64,000 bases of DNA, from contig CM077658.1 in the NCBI GenBank assembly GCA_039707465.1, positions 15,072,074 to 15,136,073 on the forward strand, in the 5' to 3' direction. Made by a program: the position numbers and the translations under genes. This document shows positions 43,401-52,738 of the stretch, one piece after another. Under the pieces are notes generated by a model. The model was not told the origin of the DNA, searched no databases, and saw only the letters and a list, made by a program, of their open reading frames with translations. Within the stretch, counting starts at the first letter, position 1. Each line of letters starts with the position of its first letter. This DNA is from Rhabdophis nuchalis (lineage: Eukaryota > Chordata > Lepidosauria > Squamata > Natricidae).

Positions 43401-44970
43401 TAAAAAATCCTAGGCTTTAAATGAATCAAAAAATGTCCAACTATGCTTATATTAATTTATCAGCTGGATCAAACCAACACAGCAGGTCCATTGGGCAGAT
43501 AGGTAACATTATGACCAAAATGTTTCAATTCTTGATCCAATCCTTTGCTGGATGATTTTACAGATTATACACACGTACTTTTTAGTGTTCACAGGGATAC
43601 TTTTGGCATAGTCCACAAGGAAACATTCTGCAATATAATAATCCGTATACGATACGATTGAATTAACAACGGCTCTGCACCAAGATTTCAGTTCCTCACA
43701 GTAAACAGCACAGACCTAAGAAATATATATATAAATAAATGTTTAATGTCATACAATGTATGTTGTTTTTTTGATAACAGATAATTGGCAGAGTTTTATT
43801 TATTTTATTTATTTATTAGTCATATTTGTATACCGCCATATCTCCCCAGTGGGACTCAGGGCGGTGCACAGAAAAGATAAAAAGACAATACATACAATAA
43901 CAATATAAAAAGGATTAAATTTAGGGATCTGTGCTAAAATTGTGGTTAAAAACTATTAAAATCACTAAATTAAAAGTAAACCATTAAAACTATGCCAGAG
44001 TAAATAAATGTGCAATAGAATACATGTCAGACAGGAATGGAAGATTTCTATATTCTTCCACAGATATTTAAATTATTTATTTAAATCATCATCTTAGTAT
44101 TTTTCTACAAATGCAGACTCTGCAAGCATTGATCCATTAGTTGCAACAGAAATGGATCTACTGGCTTCTCATAGGACCGGATCATGGGTTGAGACAACAT
44201 GAGCGTCCCAGAATCACTCAGCTGGCTTTCATACCAAAATCAATTATTTAAATATTATTCTAGCATAAGAATTTTGCAAAAGATATGTCTATTTCCTTGT
44301 TTTCTACCCAAGATTAAAAGACAGTACGATATATTTTCCACTTTCATAAAAAGCAAATCTTACATCCTAATATTAACATGTCTAACATTTTAATATTTTC
44401 TTTCCCTCACCATCAGAAAAGATTTCTTAATCCTTATTTTACCATCTCACTAAGTCATTGCTATCATCAAAGATTCCAGAATTATTTGTCCAATATTTAT
44501 TATTACAAACGCACTTGACACTGCACGTAAGTATTTCTGGAAGGCTTATTATCTTTAAACATATAAACACCATAAAGGAAGGAAGGAAGGAAGGAAGGAA
44601 GGAAGGAAGGAAGGAAGGAAGGAAAGAAGGAAGGAAGGAAGGAAGGAAGGAAGCTTCATTTTTCTCCCAGATATAGCCAAACAAATCAGATTGAGAGTAT
44701 CACCTGTCCTTCTTCTAATACGAAGGGCTTGGCATCCACACATCGATAATGTTTGTTATAGAATTGATTCATTTCCGTCTGAAGTATTTCATATTCCATT
44801 TCATTGTCTACAAATTTTCTGTCTATTATGTAGACCCAAAAGCAATCTGGATTTTCAATCTAAGTAAGTATGATAAAACCCATATTAAAATACGTTCACA
44901 TAGCCCCAAATGTATTTTTTAATATATGGAATGTTAATCACAATACCTTCAGTATTATGACTTCAATCAT
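22529..44970 (-). CDS. TDRD12: TDRD12, Tudor domain protein and putative RNA helicase, complete
   Basis: Thirty coding exons join in frame to 3786 nt (1261 residues). TDRD12 is a germline piRNA-pathway protein that binds PIWI proteins and is needed for secondary piRNA production. Domains in order: Tudor 1 (about residues 9-145), a DEAD-box-like helicase core (about 356-704), a CCCH zinc finger (C768-x8-C777-x5-C783-x3-H787), Tudor 2 (about 812-944), a CS domain (about 1094-1201) and an acidic Glu/Ser-rich tail ending SSSC. The helicase core is degenerate: where motif I should have GKT the sequence is ISSESN (residues 385-390), motif II is DEVD (499-502), TTPP stands at 474-477, and no HRIGRTGR motif VI is visible. 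The start MIEVIILK lies directly before IENPDCFWV, matching the short first coding exon of the family. The gene converges on SLC7A9. Confidence 0.95.
22668..22900 (-). repeat. LINE 3' end with (TTTA)n tract
   Basis: A TTTA array (about 22675-22730) is followed by CTAGACCGCCCCCTCTCCCC and GACTCGGGGCGGTG, complementary to the usual LINE 3' end. It lies in the last TDRD12 intron. Confidence 0.75.
23110..23515. repeat. Palindromic MITE copy
   Basis: Same family as 17150-17490: CAACTTACAATCTTTTGC, GATTCACTTAACAACTG, and GTCGTAAGTCGAGGGCTACC at the right end. Confidence 0.55.
23752..24090 (-). repeat. tRNA-derived SINE, squamate type
   Basis: Nearly full-length second minus-strand copy of the element at 305-662. 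It ends with ACTGAGCCACCGCGTC on the plus strand and lies in a TDRD12 intron. Confidence 0.8.
24565..25222 (+). repeat. Left arm of a 0.65-kb inverted duplication in TDRD12 introns
   Basis: Starts TTGAATTTGAATTTATTG and ends CCAGGAGCCTTCTAAAAG. The reverse complement of almost the whole stretch occurs at 36608-37258, with only scattered base differences and one 10-base local duplication seen by eye. It includes a LINE 3' end (GGACTCAGGGCGGTG). Its 61-codon open frame is mirrored in the other arm. Confidence 0.88.
27755..27995. repeat. Palindromic MITE copy
   Basis: Carries CAGGTAGTCTTCGACTTACA, AACAAATGGGGCAAGAAAAG and CAATTGTGGTCATAACTCA, of the same family as 17150-17490. Confidence 0.6.
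30560..31205 (+). mobile_element. 5'-truncated L1 ORF2 tail inserted into a dispersed repeat
   Basis: The insert 30661-31160 encodes an L1 ORF2 C-terminus (30689-31114) with a [18 protein letters not shown]ys-rich motif. It is bracketed by AAAAAGCACC at 30651-30660 and 31161-31170, a 10-bp target duplication. The split host repeat is the family seen at 1850-2150, which normally reads AAAAGCACCTTTGGGACAAC. It lies in the TDRD12 intron between 29963 and 31236, antisense to the gene. Confidence 0.88.
32306..32671 (+). mobile_element. Helitron-like non-autonomous element, copy 1
   Basis: It begins TCTCTCTATATAAAAATGG after an A and ends TTATTGGCTAG before a T: 5' TC, 3' CTAG, between A and T. 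It shares ATTTCAACCAAACGTGGTAC and GACACCCCTAACAC with the copy at 35855-36208. No rep/helicase frame is present. Confidence 0.6.
34120..34350 (+). repeat. SINE copy
   Basis: Contains GCAGTTCAAATCTCACCAGG (B-box-like), GAGGTGGGAATAATGAGGAC and GAGGGCTGTAAAGCACTG. A second copy at 34705-34925 lies in the same orientation. Confidence 0.72.
34705..34925 (+). repeat. SINE copy
   Basis: Contains GGCGCAGTGGTTAGCATGCA (A-box-like) and GCAGTTCGATTCTCACCAGG (B-box-like), then the shared body. Confidence 0.75.
34970..35338. repeat. Palindromic MITE copy, near full length
   Basis: Has TTTCTGTTGCTAAGCAAG, GGTCACAAAAGGGGAATCAC, TCACTTTATTCAGTGACGTT and GTAAGTCGACGACTGTCTG, in the same order as partial copies elsewhere in the window. 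Confidence 0.6.
35855..36208 (+). mobile_element. Helitron-like non-autonomous element, copy 2
   Basis: Begins TCTATATATATAAAAGC after an A and ends GTTATCAACTAA before a T (CTRR end). It shares long blocks with copy 1, for example TTACTCTCTGGAAACAAATA and AAGGGGGAAAATCCAACATT. Confidence 0.6.
36608..37258 (-). repeat. Right arm of the 0.65-kb inverted duplication
   Basis: Reverse complement of 24565-25222, here in the TDRD12 intron between exons 36331-36513 and 38626-38730. Flanks outside the arms differ, so the copy ends are sharp. Confidence 0.88.
37345..37835 (-). repeat. (TTTA)n and LINE 3' fragment
   Basis: About 90 bases of TTTA (37345-37432) lead into a minus-strand LINE tail. The minus-strand frame 37554-37829 reads [19 protein letters not shown] and [12 protein letters not shown], as in the better preserved copies at 7.0-7.8 kb and 60.0-60.8 kb. 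Confidence 0.8.
37930..38553 (-). mobile_element. Unclassified retroelement piece next to a partial LTR
   Basis: Plus-strand 38390-38553 ends GCGGGCCACAACA and matches the start of the LTRs at 9251 and 14878 (read on the minus strand). The adjoining 37930-38390 has a minus-strand frame with the residues [17 protein letters not shown], which I do not recognise. Whether the two pieces form one element is unclear. Confidence 0.4.
42840..43010 (-). repeat. Old SINE/LINE fragment
   Basis: Contains CACCCTGTGAGGAGAATTTG and GACTGGCCCAAAGTCACCCA, a phrase common in old amniote interspersed repeats. It lies in a TDRD12 intron. Confidence 0.45.
43795..44015 (-). repeat. LINE 3' end
   Basis: TTTATTTATTTATTAGTC, then CATATCTCCCCAGTGGGACT and CAGGGCGGTGCACAG, complement of the standard LINE end. 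Confidence 0.7.
44575..44653 (+). repeat. (GGAA)n microsatellite
   Basis: About 19 GGAA units with one GAAA unit near 44622, 50 bases downstream of a TDRD12 coding exon's donor. Confidence 0.97.
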
Positions 44971-45272
44971 TTTTTTCCACTAATGATTTTTTTCATCTAA
45001 GGAGAATTGCAAGCTTTATCAGCCCTTCTGAAAATGCAACAGATCATTAATCAGATTTTCACCAAATGAAAATATTCCTGAAGTAATTTTGAAGCTGAAA
45101 TGACCAAGGCACAATTTTAGAAAATGTGTACATAAAATTTCAATATGTCTTGAAAAAAAGTAGCAGAGAAGAGACACTAGAATAATTGCAACAGTTTTGC
45201 TAATAGGGTCCTCTAAATCTATTTGATATAAATTCAAACAGGACACCTAAAGCTAGCCTAAACAGTGTAAAC

Positions 45273-45439
45273 CAGTGGCCTCCAACCTTTTTGGGCAGCA
45301 GGGATCTGTTCCATGGAAGGGATATGGTTTCATATGCTGCCTGCATCCCATCAATGGAGCTTTACTTGTTTGTGTGGTCCGGTTTCTTGCATGCTGTGGA
45401 CCGGTGCTGGTTTATTGTACGAGGATTGGGGGACCCCTG
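45273..45439 (+). mobile_element. hAT MITE with perfect 8-bp target duplication
   Basis: Begins CAGTGGCCTCCAACCTTTTT and ends GGGGGACCCCTG. GTGTAAAC stands on both sides (45265-45272 and 45440-45447). Internal CATGCTGTGGACCGGTGC is typical of a widespread amniote hAT family. 167 bp, non-coding. Confidence 0.9.
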
Positions 45440-46200
45440 GTGTAAACCACAACACAGAGTGGGTTTGCTCATACCTCATTCTAAACTAACGCCGCCACCC
45501 CCGCCCCGCTCAAAAGCACATTATGACTTAACATAATAAACCAACTTATTTGGCTATTAGCCATGATTTACAATTTAGTTGGAAATTACAAGGGCATTTG
45601 CAATTTATTTTGCAAGACATGATTAACAAAATAATGGTTTGAAATTGCAATCTAATTGTGATTTATTCTGCAAGGCATATTAACAAAATAATGGTTTAGC
45701 AGATACAAAAACTGCCAATAAAATAAATGTGTCTTATCGACAGAATTACAACATAATGTGTAAATCTGTCTTGTCAGCAGTGCAAACAGATTTCTCAATT
45801 TGAGCCTGTCTTTCCTAGGTGGGCAACTTGTAGTCCCAGATTCCTTTTAGGCCAGACCTACCTTTAATTATACCTGCTAACAGCCAGAGGAATCCTTTTC
45901 TACCATTTTGAAATGAGAAAGATTTTGTTGTTGTTGTTTTTAAAAACCCCATCAATATTGTAGCATTTATCATTGCAAATGCAGTTCCCCCAACTCTGTG
46001 TTAAATAAATGTTCATTTCACAATACTGTTCAGCTGGACCCTGATACAGCTCTTCCCAAATATTTAAGCTGCTTTTCTTCTTTCCAAGAAACTTCCTTTC
46101 CCCATTTCACTTACAGCTGTTCAGAACTGATGTGGGGGTGGGAGATACTATCCAGAATTGGCCCTGGGTGAACTTTCCAGAGAATCCAGAACAGAGGGCT

Positions 46201-46850
46201 AATTGGAAAATCAAGGAAATAATATATTTTAAAAAATGGATTGAAATGAGAATAAAGTAAAGGAACCCCCTGGGGAATCCAGAGAAGGCAGCTGGGAAAC
46301 CGAGAAAAATAAATTTAAACGAAAGGCAAAATTTAAATTAAAAGGCCAAAAGCCAAGTTATTTCCTTCCCAAAATGATGCCAATTGGCTCCCACATCTTA
46401 ACAATTAAAATAAGCAAATGCCACCAAGCATGTAGGATTTAGGTGTCTGCAACTTTTTACAATCATAGTTTTAATACCATGGCGACTGCTTTAAAAAAAA
46501 AAACATCCTTTACCCGTCTTGTTTCTTCAATTGGAAAATCAGGGAAACATTTCAAAAAATGGAATGAAATGAGAATAAAGCAAAGGAACCCCCTGGGGAA
46601 TCCAGAGCAGGCTGCTTAGTGGGGAAACCGAGGAACATATATTTGAACGAAAGGCAAAATTTAAATGAAAAGGCAAAAAGCCAAGATATCCCTCTTCCTA
46701 AGAGTGATGCCAATTGGAGAGCACCCACATTTAAACAATTAAATAAGCCAATGCCATCAAGCATGTAGGATTTGGGTGTGTTTACAAAGCTTTAAAATCA
46801 TGGTTTTAATACGACAGAGACTGGTTTTTGGTTTTTTAAATCCTTTATCT
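46201..46850. repeat. 330-bp tandem duplication
   Basis: 46201-46530 and 46531-46850 share ATGAGAATAAAG, GGAACCCCCTGGGGAATCCA, GAAAGGCAAAATTTAAAT and a TTTTAATAC block near the end of each unit. The units differ by small indels and substitutions, so this is not a very recent event. Confidence 0.8.
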
Positions 46851-46879
46851 GAGACGAGAACCTCGCTGGGCTGAAGACC

Positions 46880-47330
46880 AACCGACACACAAATTGTATT
46901 ATTAGTATTATCGCCTTCCCGCCCACCACCACCATTACTCGCCCCCTCCCCTCCCCACAAGCAACCGCAGCCTAGACCCTGGCTTTTAACTAAGAGGGCT
47001 CCCCCCTTTTGGGGAGGACGAGGGCGACTTGCCGGGAGACAACGGGCAAGGCCTGAGGCCTCCCGTCCCGCCGCCCGACCCTCCGCGCCTTCCACGGAAA
47101 CTCCACCCCCCCCCCCCCACGCGCACGAGGCTCCCGCCAAAGGCGCCATTCGAACCCACCGGCGCATGCTCACTTGCGCCCTCCGCGCCGTCGCGGCCTG
47201 ACGCACGCCCACTTGCGTCCCGTTTTGTCTCCTCAGAGGCGTGACAACGGCGTGTACGCATGCGCCACCATCTTCCCCAGTTCTGCCTTCGGTTTGGTCC
47301 GTCTGCGCAGAACCGGAAGTTGTATTTCTA
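46880..47330 (-). promoter_or_regulatory. TDRD12: CpG-rich island, probable TDRD12 promoter
   Basis: A GC- and CpG-rich stretch in an otherwise AT-rich region, 2 kb upstream of the TDRD12 start codon. Near its right edge are an ETS-like ACCGGAAGT (about 47311), an NRF-1-like ACGCATGCGCCA (about 47256) and, on the minus strand, a YY1-like AAGATGGTGGC. These are typical of TATA-less promoters. No splice donor was fixed, so the transcription start is inference. Confidence 0.55.
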
Positions 47331-47604
47331 TTTATTTCTCAAAGGAAAACAGCAACAACAAAAAAGGCTGGTTCCTGCCGTTATAAATAAAATACGTGGC
47401 AAAAAGTGATGTGAAGGAAAACATACATCTTATGCGTAGAAAGATATATGTGTAATAAAGATAACATGCCCTATAGACAGGGCAGGACAAGAAACGATGG
47501 ATGGAAACCAACTAGAGAGAAAAGCAACCTGGAATTAAGGAGAAACTTCCTAATAGTGAGAAAAGTTAACCAGTGGAACAACTTGCCACCAGAAATGTAT
47601 GTTT

Positions 47605-47812
47605 TTTAATTCCCCTGTGCACCGCCCCGAGTCCCTTTGGGGAGAGGGAGCGGCCTATAAATTAAATTTATTATTATTATTAAATTGTGGGCACCCCGTC
47701 ACTTTTAAGGAGAAATTAGAAAACTACTTATCTGAAATAGTATACGGTCTCCTGCTTGAGCCAGGGGGCTGGACTAGACGACCTCCAAGGTCCCTTCCAG
47801 ATTCTATTCTGC
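47605..47812 (+). repeat. LINE 3' end followed by CR1 3' end
   Basis: CACCGCCCCGAGTCCCTTTG to a TTATTATTATTA tail (47605-47685), then CACTTTTAAGGAGAAATTAG and GACGACCTCCAAGGTCCCTT (47700-47812). Confidence 0.75.
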
Positions 47813-48319
47813 TCTATCTCGTAGGTAATTATAGAAAAGGAAACATCTATTTTAAGCATATGAAAAGAAGGAAGGATTGCATAGGAGGAAGATGTTTATG
47901 ATTGACTAGGAAGGATTGTAATAAGCTAACATAATCCATTCTACTGAAATTTATTTACCAAATCTTTAAAAACCTAAAAAGGGAGGCAGGAGCAGCCCAT
48001 TGCAGCCACAACCCAGTTACCTGACAACTGTGGGTTAAATAAATATATTCTTGGGGCTCCATTGATTGTCAGGCATTTTTCATTGGATTTCTGTTTGTTA
48101 TTGGATTCTCCTGTTTTATTGGATACATTGGGCACTAACTACTAAGAAACATTGTCCATGTTTTATGGCCCTTGCACAGTCTGTGTTTCCACCCCATATA
48201 TTAAAAAATAAAAATCCAGCTAGTTCCAAACCTATAGTATTTGAGGAGAAATGACCATTTGTGGGACAATTCATTTAAGCAATAATAAAACCACCATGAA
48301 CAAATACTGCTTAAAAATG

Positions 48320-48325
48320 TTTATT
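48320..48325 (-). terminator. NUDT19: Candidate polyadenylation signal of NUDT19 copy A
   Basis: Minus-strand AATAAA about 1.28 kb past the stop codon, at the same relative place in copies B (53562-53567) and C (58565-58570). That conservation supports a shared long 3' UTR. Confidence 0.5.
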
Positions 48326-48594
48326 TTTAACAGATGCTCGTTTGGGTTACATAACATAGTTAATGTAAAGGCACAACAGGTGATTTTTTTTTTTTAAATG
48401 AGAACACAGGTCCAGGCCTTTGGAGGAATTTATTCTCTGGATAGTCAGCATAAACAAGTTAATCTAAACACAGTGCTTCCCAGAGGTAGTTCTGAATATA
48501 TGCATTTACAATCTGCAATGCACTCATTTTGAATACGATTCCCAGGTAGAGAGAAATATACTGTTACATGCATTTAAAGTTCAGTTCTTTTCAG

Positions 48595-49140
48595 TTTTGG
48601 CAAATTTCAAGGTGTTGGTCATCATCTTTAAAGCGCTCCATGGCACAGGACCTAGTTATTTGCGGGATCGTATCCTGCCCCATACATCCCTGCGGCCGAT
48701 TCCCTCCCACAGAGAGGGACTTCTCCGGGTGCCATCCACTAGGCAATGCCAGCGGCCGACACCCAGGGGAAGCGCCTTCTCTGTGATGGGACGACCTACC
48801 CCCTGATATCAGAACTACCACGGACCTCCGCTCCTTCCGCCAGAAATAAATAAATAAAATAAATAAGAAACTTAAAACTCATCTGTTTCATCAAGCCGGC
48901 TTGGCCTAATTTATGCTTCTCGACCCAGTCTGTAATTTAAATTGTTTTATTCGGTTTTAATGGGTTCAGTTTTTAACGTTTATAAATTTGTACAGGGTTA
49001 TTTAATTCGATTTTAATTTTGTATGTATTGTCATGTTTTTAGTAGTTTTAATTTTTTCCTGTACACTGCCCCAAGTCCCCTTGGGGAGAGGGGGCGGTCT
49101 AGAAATCCAATAAAATAAAATAAAATAAAATAAAATAATT
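48595..49140 (+). mobile_element. LINE insertion private to NUDT19 unit A
   Basis: It interrupts TTTTGGCAAAT / CTATCGATCAA, which is continuous in unit C (and slightly deleted in unit B). It encodes [17 protein letters not shown] and ends GGGGGCGGTCTAGAAATCC plus AAAAT repeats. It lies in the 3' UTR of copy A. Confidence 0.85.
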
Positions 49141-49605
49141 AGTTAATTATCTATCGATCAAACAGGAGCATCTGCAGGAATGGTCGCTGCCTTTAAAACT
49201 GCAGATGCACCTGGGTAACCAAAGTTCTGTCCCTTTTAATATGTGTTGCATGCAGTAAATGCATATTGAAAAGAGGCCAAGCTTCAATCATAGCCACTAT
49301 TTTGAAACCAACATCAAGGCAAGCAAGCCACATTTTTCAGTGTCGTTGAATAGCTATAACGCACAAAGTAAACTTAGTACTTAAACTTAGAAGTTAGATC
49401 TCTATTCCAGAATTGGCACATTTGCACAAGAATAATTACATTGATCAACACAACTTGAAACTGAAATTATTTATACAAATACAATATTGAGGTAGATCCA
49501 CAAAATGGCACCGTGCTATTAATTCATTTTTATTACCATATCTCTCAAAATTTAGTAATTCCAGTATGAGAAACACTACAACTGACTGTTGCAATCTGCA
49601 TTATT

Positions 49606-52600
49606 TCACATTTTAGAGTCCAGTCTAACTGGATTTATATGTTTATATTTGGATTCAATATTCATGTGGATAGTTGCATTATTAAGGCTTCGTATTACTA
49701 TACGATGAAGGTTTCTGGCCTCCTTCATTAGTTCTTCAATGTTTTTATTTGTTGTCAACACAGATTTGTTTTCGCCAGTAAAATCAGGATCTTTTGGATA
49801 TAAATCGTCACCTAAAATATAATTATTTATCTCAGTTACATGCATAGTTACAGGTATAAATGTGAATTTTTGATACTAACAATACCTTTAGTCTCTAAAC
49901 AGTGGTATGAAAAGTTGTGACAAAATATGGATTAGGAGACACTATTTTTAATTGAGGATTTTGTCTCCACATACCAAGAGCAGAAGTATTAAATTAGAGA
50001 CTCACAAGAAGATAATGAATGCAATTAAGTTGTACTTTTTAGTTACTGGGTTCATAAATTAAGCAATGATCTAAGATTTGCAAACCATGATTGCTGCTTT
50101 CACAGTACACAGCACTTCTACAACCAAGAAGTAAGGGAAGAAGTAACAAAAGATGAATGAATATGTGCCCATTAATCTTACTAAGTGTACTAGGTGAAAT
50201 TTAAATCATGAAATTTTAATTTCATTGTTTAGCTTTTTTCCAAAGCAGTCCACTTTTTGGAGTATGGCCCCCAGCAACACACTTATTCAGATAGAGAGAT
50301 TCATGTTGCATCTTTCGTTTAGTGTTCAGTGCATCAATAAACCCGTGGTTTTTTTAAAGGCCAGTCCTTCATTTTTACCTACCTGGCAACAAGTACATGT
50401 GGCCATCTGAAGCACTCAACATAACTGTCATCCAGCGTTCACAACCTTCTAAAGCTCGTTCTGAACTAAACCTCTCCAGATCATGAAGGGATGAAAAATG
50501 GCACAGCCTACATAACTCATAAAGCTGAGGTGGTGCTATCCAGATTTCTGCAGAGTTAAAAAGTTCAACAGCTTCTAAAGGGGTTGACCACTGAAAAAGA
50601 ATAAAGCGTTAAAATCAATCTCCAAGCCATATAATTTCCCAATTACAGGGATATTCGGTAGAACGGATTCTGGTGCTTTCAGTGACTGTTTTATTCTATA
50701 TTAGTATTTGGTTTTAGCTTTTTTTATTAGATATCAGTCTGATAGTGGATGCAATATATGTCAACTGGCAAGTTCAAAAATAAATTGTTTTAAGTATTAT
50801 TTGAATGTAGGAAAAGAGATTGCAGAAGACATTACAATATATTTCGCGGATGTGTTTCACAAGAGATTGCAGATCTTTTTTGACACCCCTTCTCAGAGCC
50901 CTGCCCCCTTGCAAACCATGCCAGCTGCCTTCCCAGGGACATCCTCCTCCTCAACTTGCAATCGGCCACCTCCTGCAGGTCAGCACCTGAAGGATGCATG
51001 CAGAATGTGTCCCCTATCCGTGGGACACAGGCAGAACCCACACCTTTGCGGAAAAATCTCTTTCCATGAAACTAGTCCCTGGTGCCCAAAAGATTGGGGA
51101 GGGGGGGCATTCCCTGTCCCAAATCCCTTTTTTCAGTGCCCTTGAAACTTTGCACAGCCACTAAACGAACTGTTGCAAGTCTAGCACAACTCATAACCAT
51201 ACATCTCTCCGACCGATCCGCTCCCATAGAGAGGGCCTTCTCCGGCTGCCGTCGGCCGGGCAATGCCGGTTGGCGACACCCAGGGGAAGTGCCTTCTCTG
51301 TGGCGGGCCCAACCCTCTGGAACGACCTGCCCCCTGAACTCCGCACTACCTCGGATCTCCGCCTTTTCCGCCAGCGTCTCAAAACGCATTTATTTCAACA
51401 AGCTGGCCTAGCATAATCACCCGATATGGAGTATGGATTAGCTGTAAATTTTAATTAGAGGATTTTTAAAATGTTTTTAGCACGGGGTAACTTAAGTTTA
51501 ATAAGAGTTTTAGTAAATGGTGTATTTGTATATATGTATTGACTTTTAATTTTCCTGTGCGCCGCCCTGGGTCCTTTTGTAGGAGAAGGGCGGGATATAA
51601 ATTTAATAAAATAAAATAAAATAAATAAAATAACCGACCAGATCCCAGCTTAGAAACTCCCCTCTGCGTCCAGTCTTCTGTTTGCAGCACACCCTTGCCT
51701 TCCCAGAGTCCACCTTTGCCAACTGTGCCAGCTGCCTTCCCCCGGGGCATCCTCCTCCTCCTCCTCACCCTGCAATCTTGCTAGTCAGCTACTGAAGGGT
51801 GCAGCCAGAAGGTGTCCCTCCCAACCGTGGGACACAGTGCCTGCCCCAAGACCCTTTTTTCGGTGCCCTTGAAACTTTGCAGTCACTAAACGAGCCGTTG
51901 CAAGACGAGGATCACCTCTAACCGATCAGATCCCAGCTTGCCCTGTATGGCCAGTCTCTCTGCCCCTGCTTGAAGCCCACACACACACCCAGCGACCACC
52001 GCTTGCCAACCGTGGCAGCTGCCTTGCCCGGGGCCTCCTCCTCCTCCTCACCCTGCAATCGGTCACCTCCTGCCGGTCGTGGGAGGCGGCGGGCGGCTCC
52101 TGGCCGAGGCAGCAACACAGGTAGAAGGCGGTGTCGTAACGGCGGCCGGAGGGCCCGGCTCGGTGCACGGGGGTCAGCCAGTTGCCCCACTCGTGGAGCG
52201 CCCGCACGTGGGGCGCGCAGCCCAGGCGGCGGCAGAGCTGCAGGAAATCCCCCGGGTAGCTTTTCACCCGCCGCCGCCACTCCTCCAGCTGGCCGGCCGG
52301 GAGGAGCTTCTGGGCGGCCGGCAGAACCATCTCCGCCGGCTGGGCGTCCGTGCCGGCGGGCACGAGCAGCAGCAGCCCGCTCTCCTCGAAGGTCTCCCGG
52401 ATGGCGCAGATGCGGAAGGCCACGTCGGGCGGCAGGGAGGCTTCGGCCAGCTCGGGCCGTCGGGCGGCGAAGAGCGGCGGCCTGGCGGGCGGCTCGGGGC
52501 CGAGGCCGCAGCGCGGCGCTTGGGGCAGCAGCTCCCGCCAGGCGGGCGAGAAGTCGGCGGCTTCGGCCAGGCCGCCCGGGAAGACTTGGGCGCTGGGCAG

Positions 52601-52738
52601 GAAGGCGCTGCGGGCGCTCCGGCGCAGCAGCAGCAGCTGGTAGTCGAAGGCGGCCTGGCGCGGGGAAGGAGGAGGAGGACGGCCGCCGCCCACCGCCAGC
52701 AGCACCGTGGCGGCGTCCCTCCAGGGCCTGCAGGTCAT
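49606..52738 (-). CDS. NUDT19: NUDT19 copy A, peroxisomal Nudix hydrolase
   Basis: Exons 52738-52052, 50590-50383 and 49811-49606 (687+208+206 nt, 366 residues; human 375). NUDT19 is a peroxisomal Nudix hydrolase acting on CoA and its derivatives. The Nudix motif is split by an insert as in the family: GG at 55-56, then RETFEESG at 114-121 with catalytic Glu118 and Glu119. The C-terminus is SKM, a PTS1-type peroxisomal signal. The start MTCRPWRDAATVLLAVGGG is shared by all copies. Differences from B and C include HRAGPSGR after LTPV where they have LWEGRAG, SYPGDF for SDPGDF, and ERWMTVMLSASDGHMY in exon 2. The donor is AGG/GTGAGG. No disabling change was seen. Intron 1 contains degenerate repeats of the exon 1 end and a LINE. 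Confidence 0.94.
50885..51870 (-). pseudogene. Two degenerate repeats of the NUDT19 exon 1/intron 1 boundary
   Basis: Around 50920-51010 and 51715-51840 (plus strand) the block GCCAGCTGCCTT ... CCTCCTCCTCA ... TTGCAATC recurs in decayed form, like the true boundary at 52009-52075. Each is followed by a diverged CCTGCAGGTCAGC- or AGTCAGCTACTG-type stretch and a shared GTGGGACACAG. They look like remnants of a local tandem duplication within intron 1 of copy A. They are too short to encode anything, and a LINE (51180-51640) lies between them. Confidence 0.6.
51180..51640 (+). mobile_element. LINE insertion in intron 1 of NUDT19 copy A
   Basis: Encodes TIHLSDRSAPIERAFSG or, in another frame, [12 protein letters not shown] remnants, and ends CGCCGCCCTGGGTCC with an AAATAAAATAAAAT tail. 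It is absent from the matching intron of copies B and C. Confidence 0.78.

Larger units (their letters stand above)
22529..44997 (-). other. TDRD12: TDRD12 exon map
   Basis: Coding exons in transcript order: 44970-44947, 44859-44704, 43715-43579, 43171-43052, 42678-42623, 42222-42137, 41702-41537, 41195-41113, 40839-40766, 39092-39035, 38730-38626, 36513-36331, 35635-35479, 34521-34394, 33798-33607, 33264-33136, 32875-32758, 31861-31722, 31456-31236, 29963-29864, 29491-29304, 28715-28505, 28132-28040, 27570-27401, 26266-26082, 25383-25329, 24484-24371, 24286-24133, 23705-23639, 22644-22529. All introns are GT-AG and phases agree throughout. A probable acceptor (TTCTCCTTAG) ends at 44998, so the first coding exon starts with a 27-nt leader at 44997. 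Confidence 0.9.
44971..47952. other. TDRD12 5' region between TDRD12 and the NUDT19 cluster
   Basis: No coding exon was recognised. The region holds a 27-nt TDRD12 leader with a short upstream frame (44997-44970), a hAT MITE (45273-45439), a 330-bp tandem duplication (46201-46850), a CpG-rich island (46880-47330), and a LINE end plus CR1 end (47605-47812). A non-coding TDRD12 first exon probably lies in the island. Confidence 0.6.
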
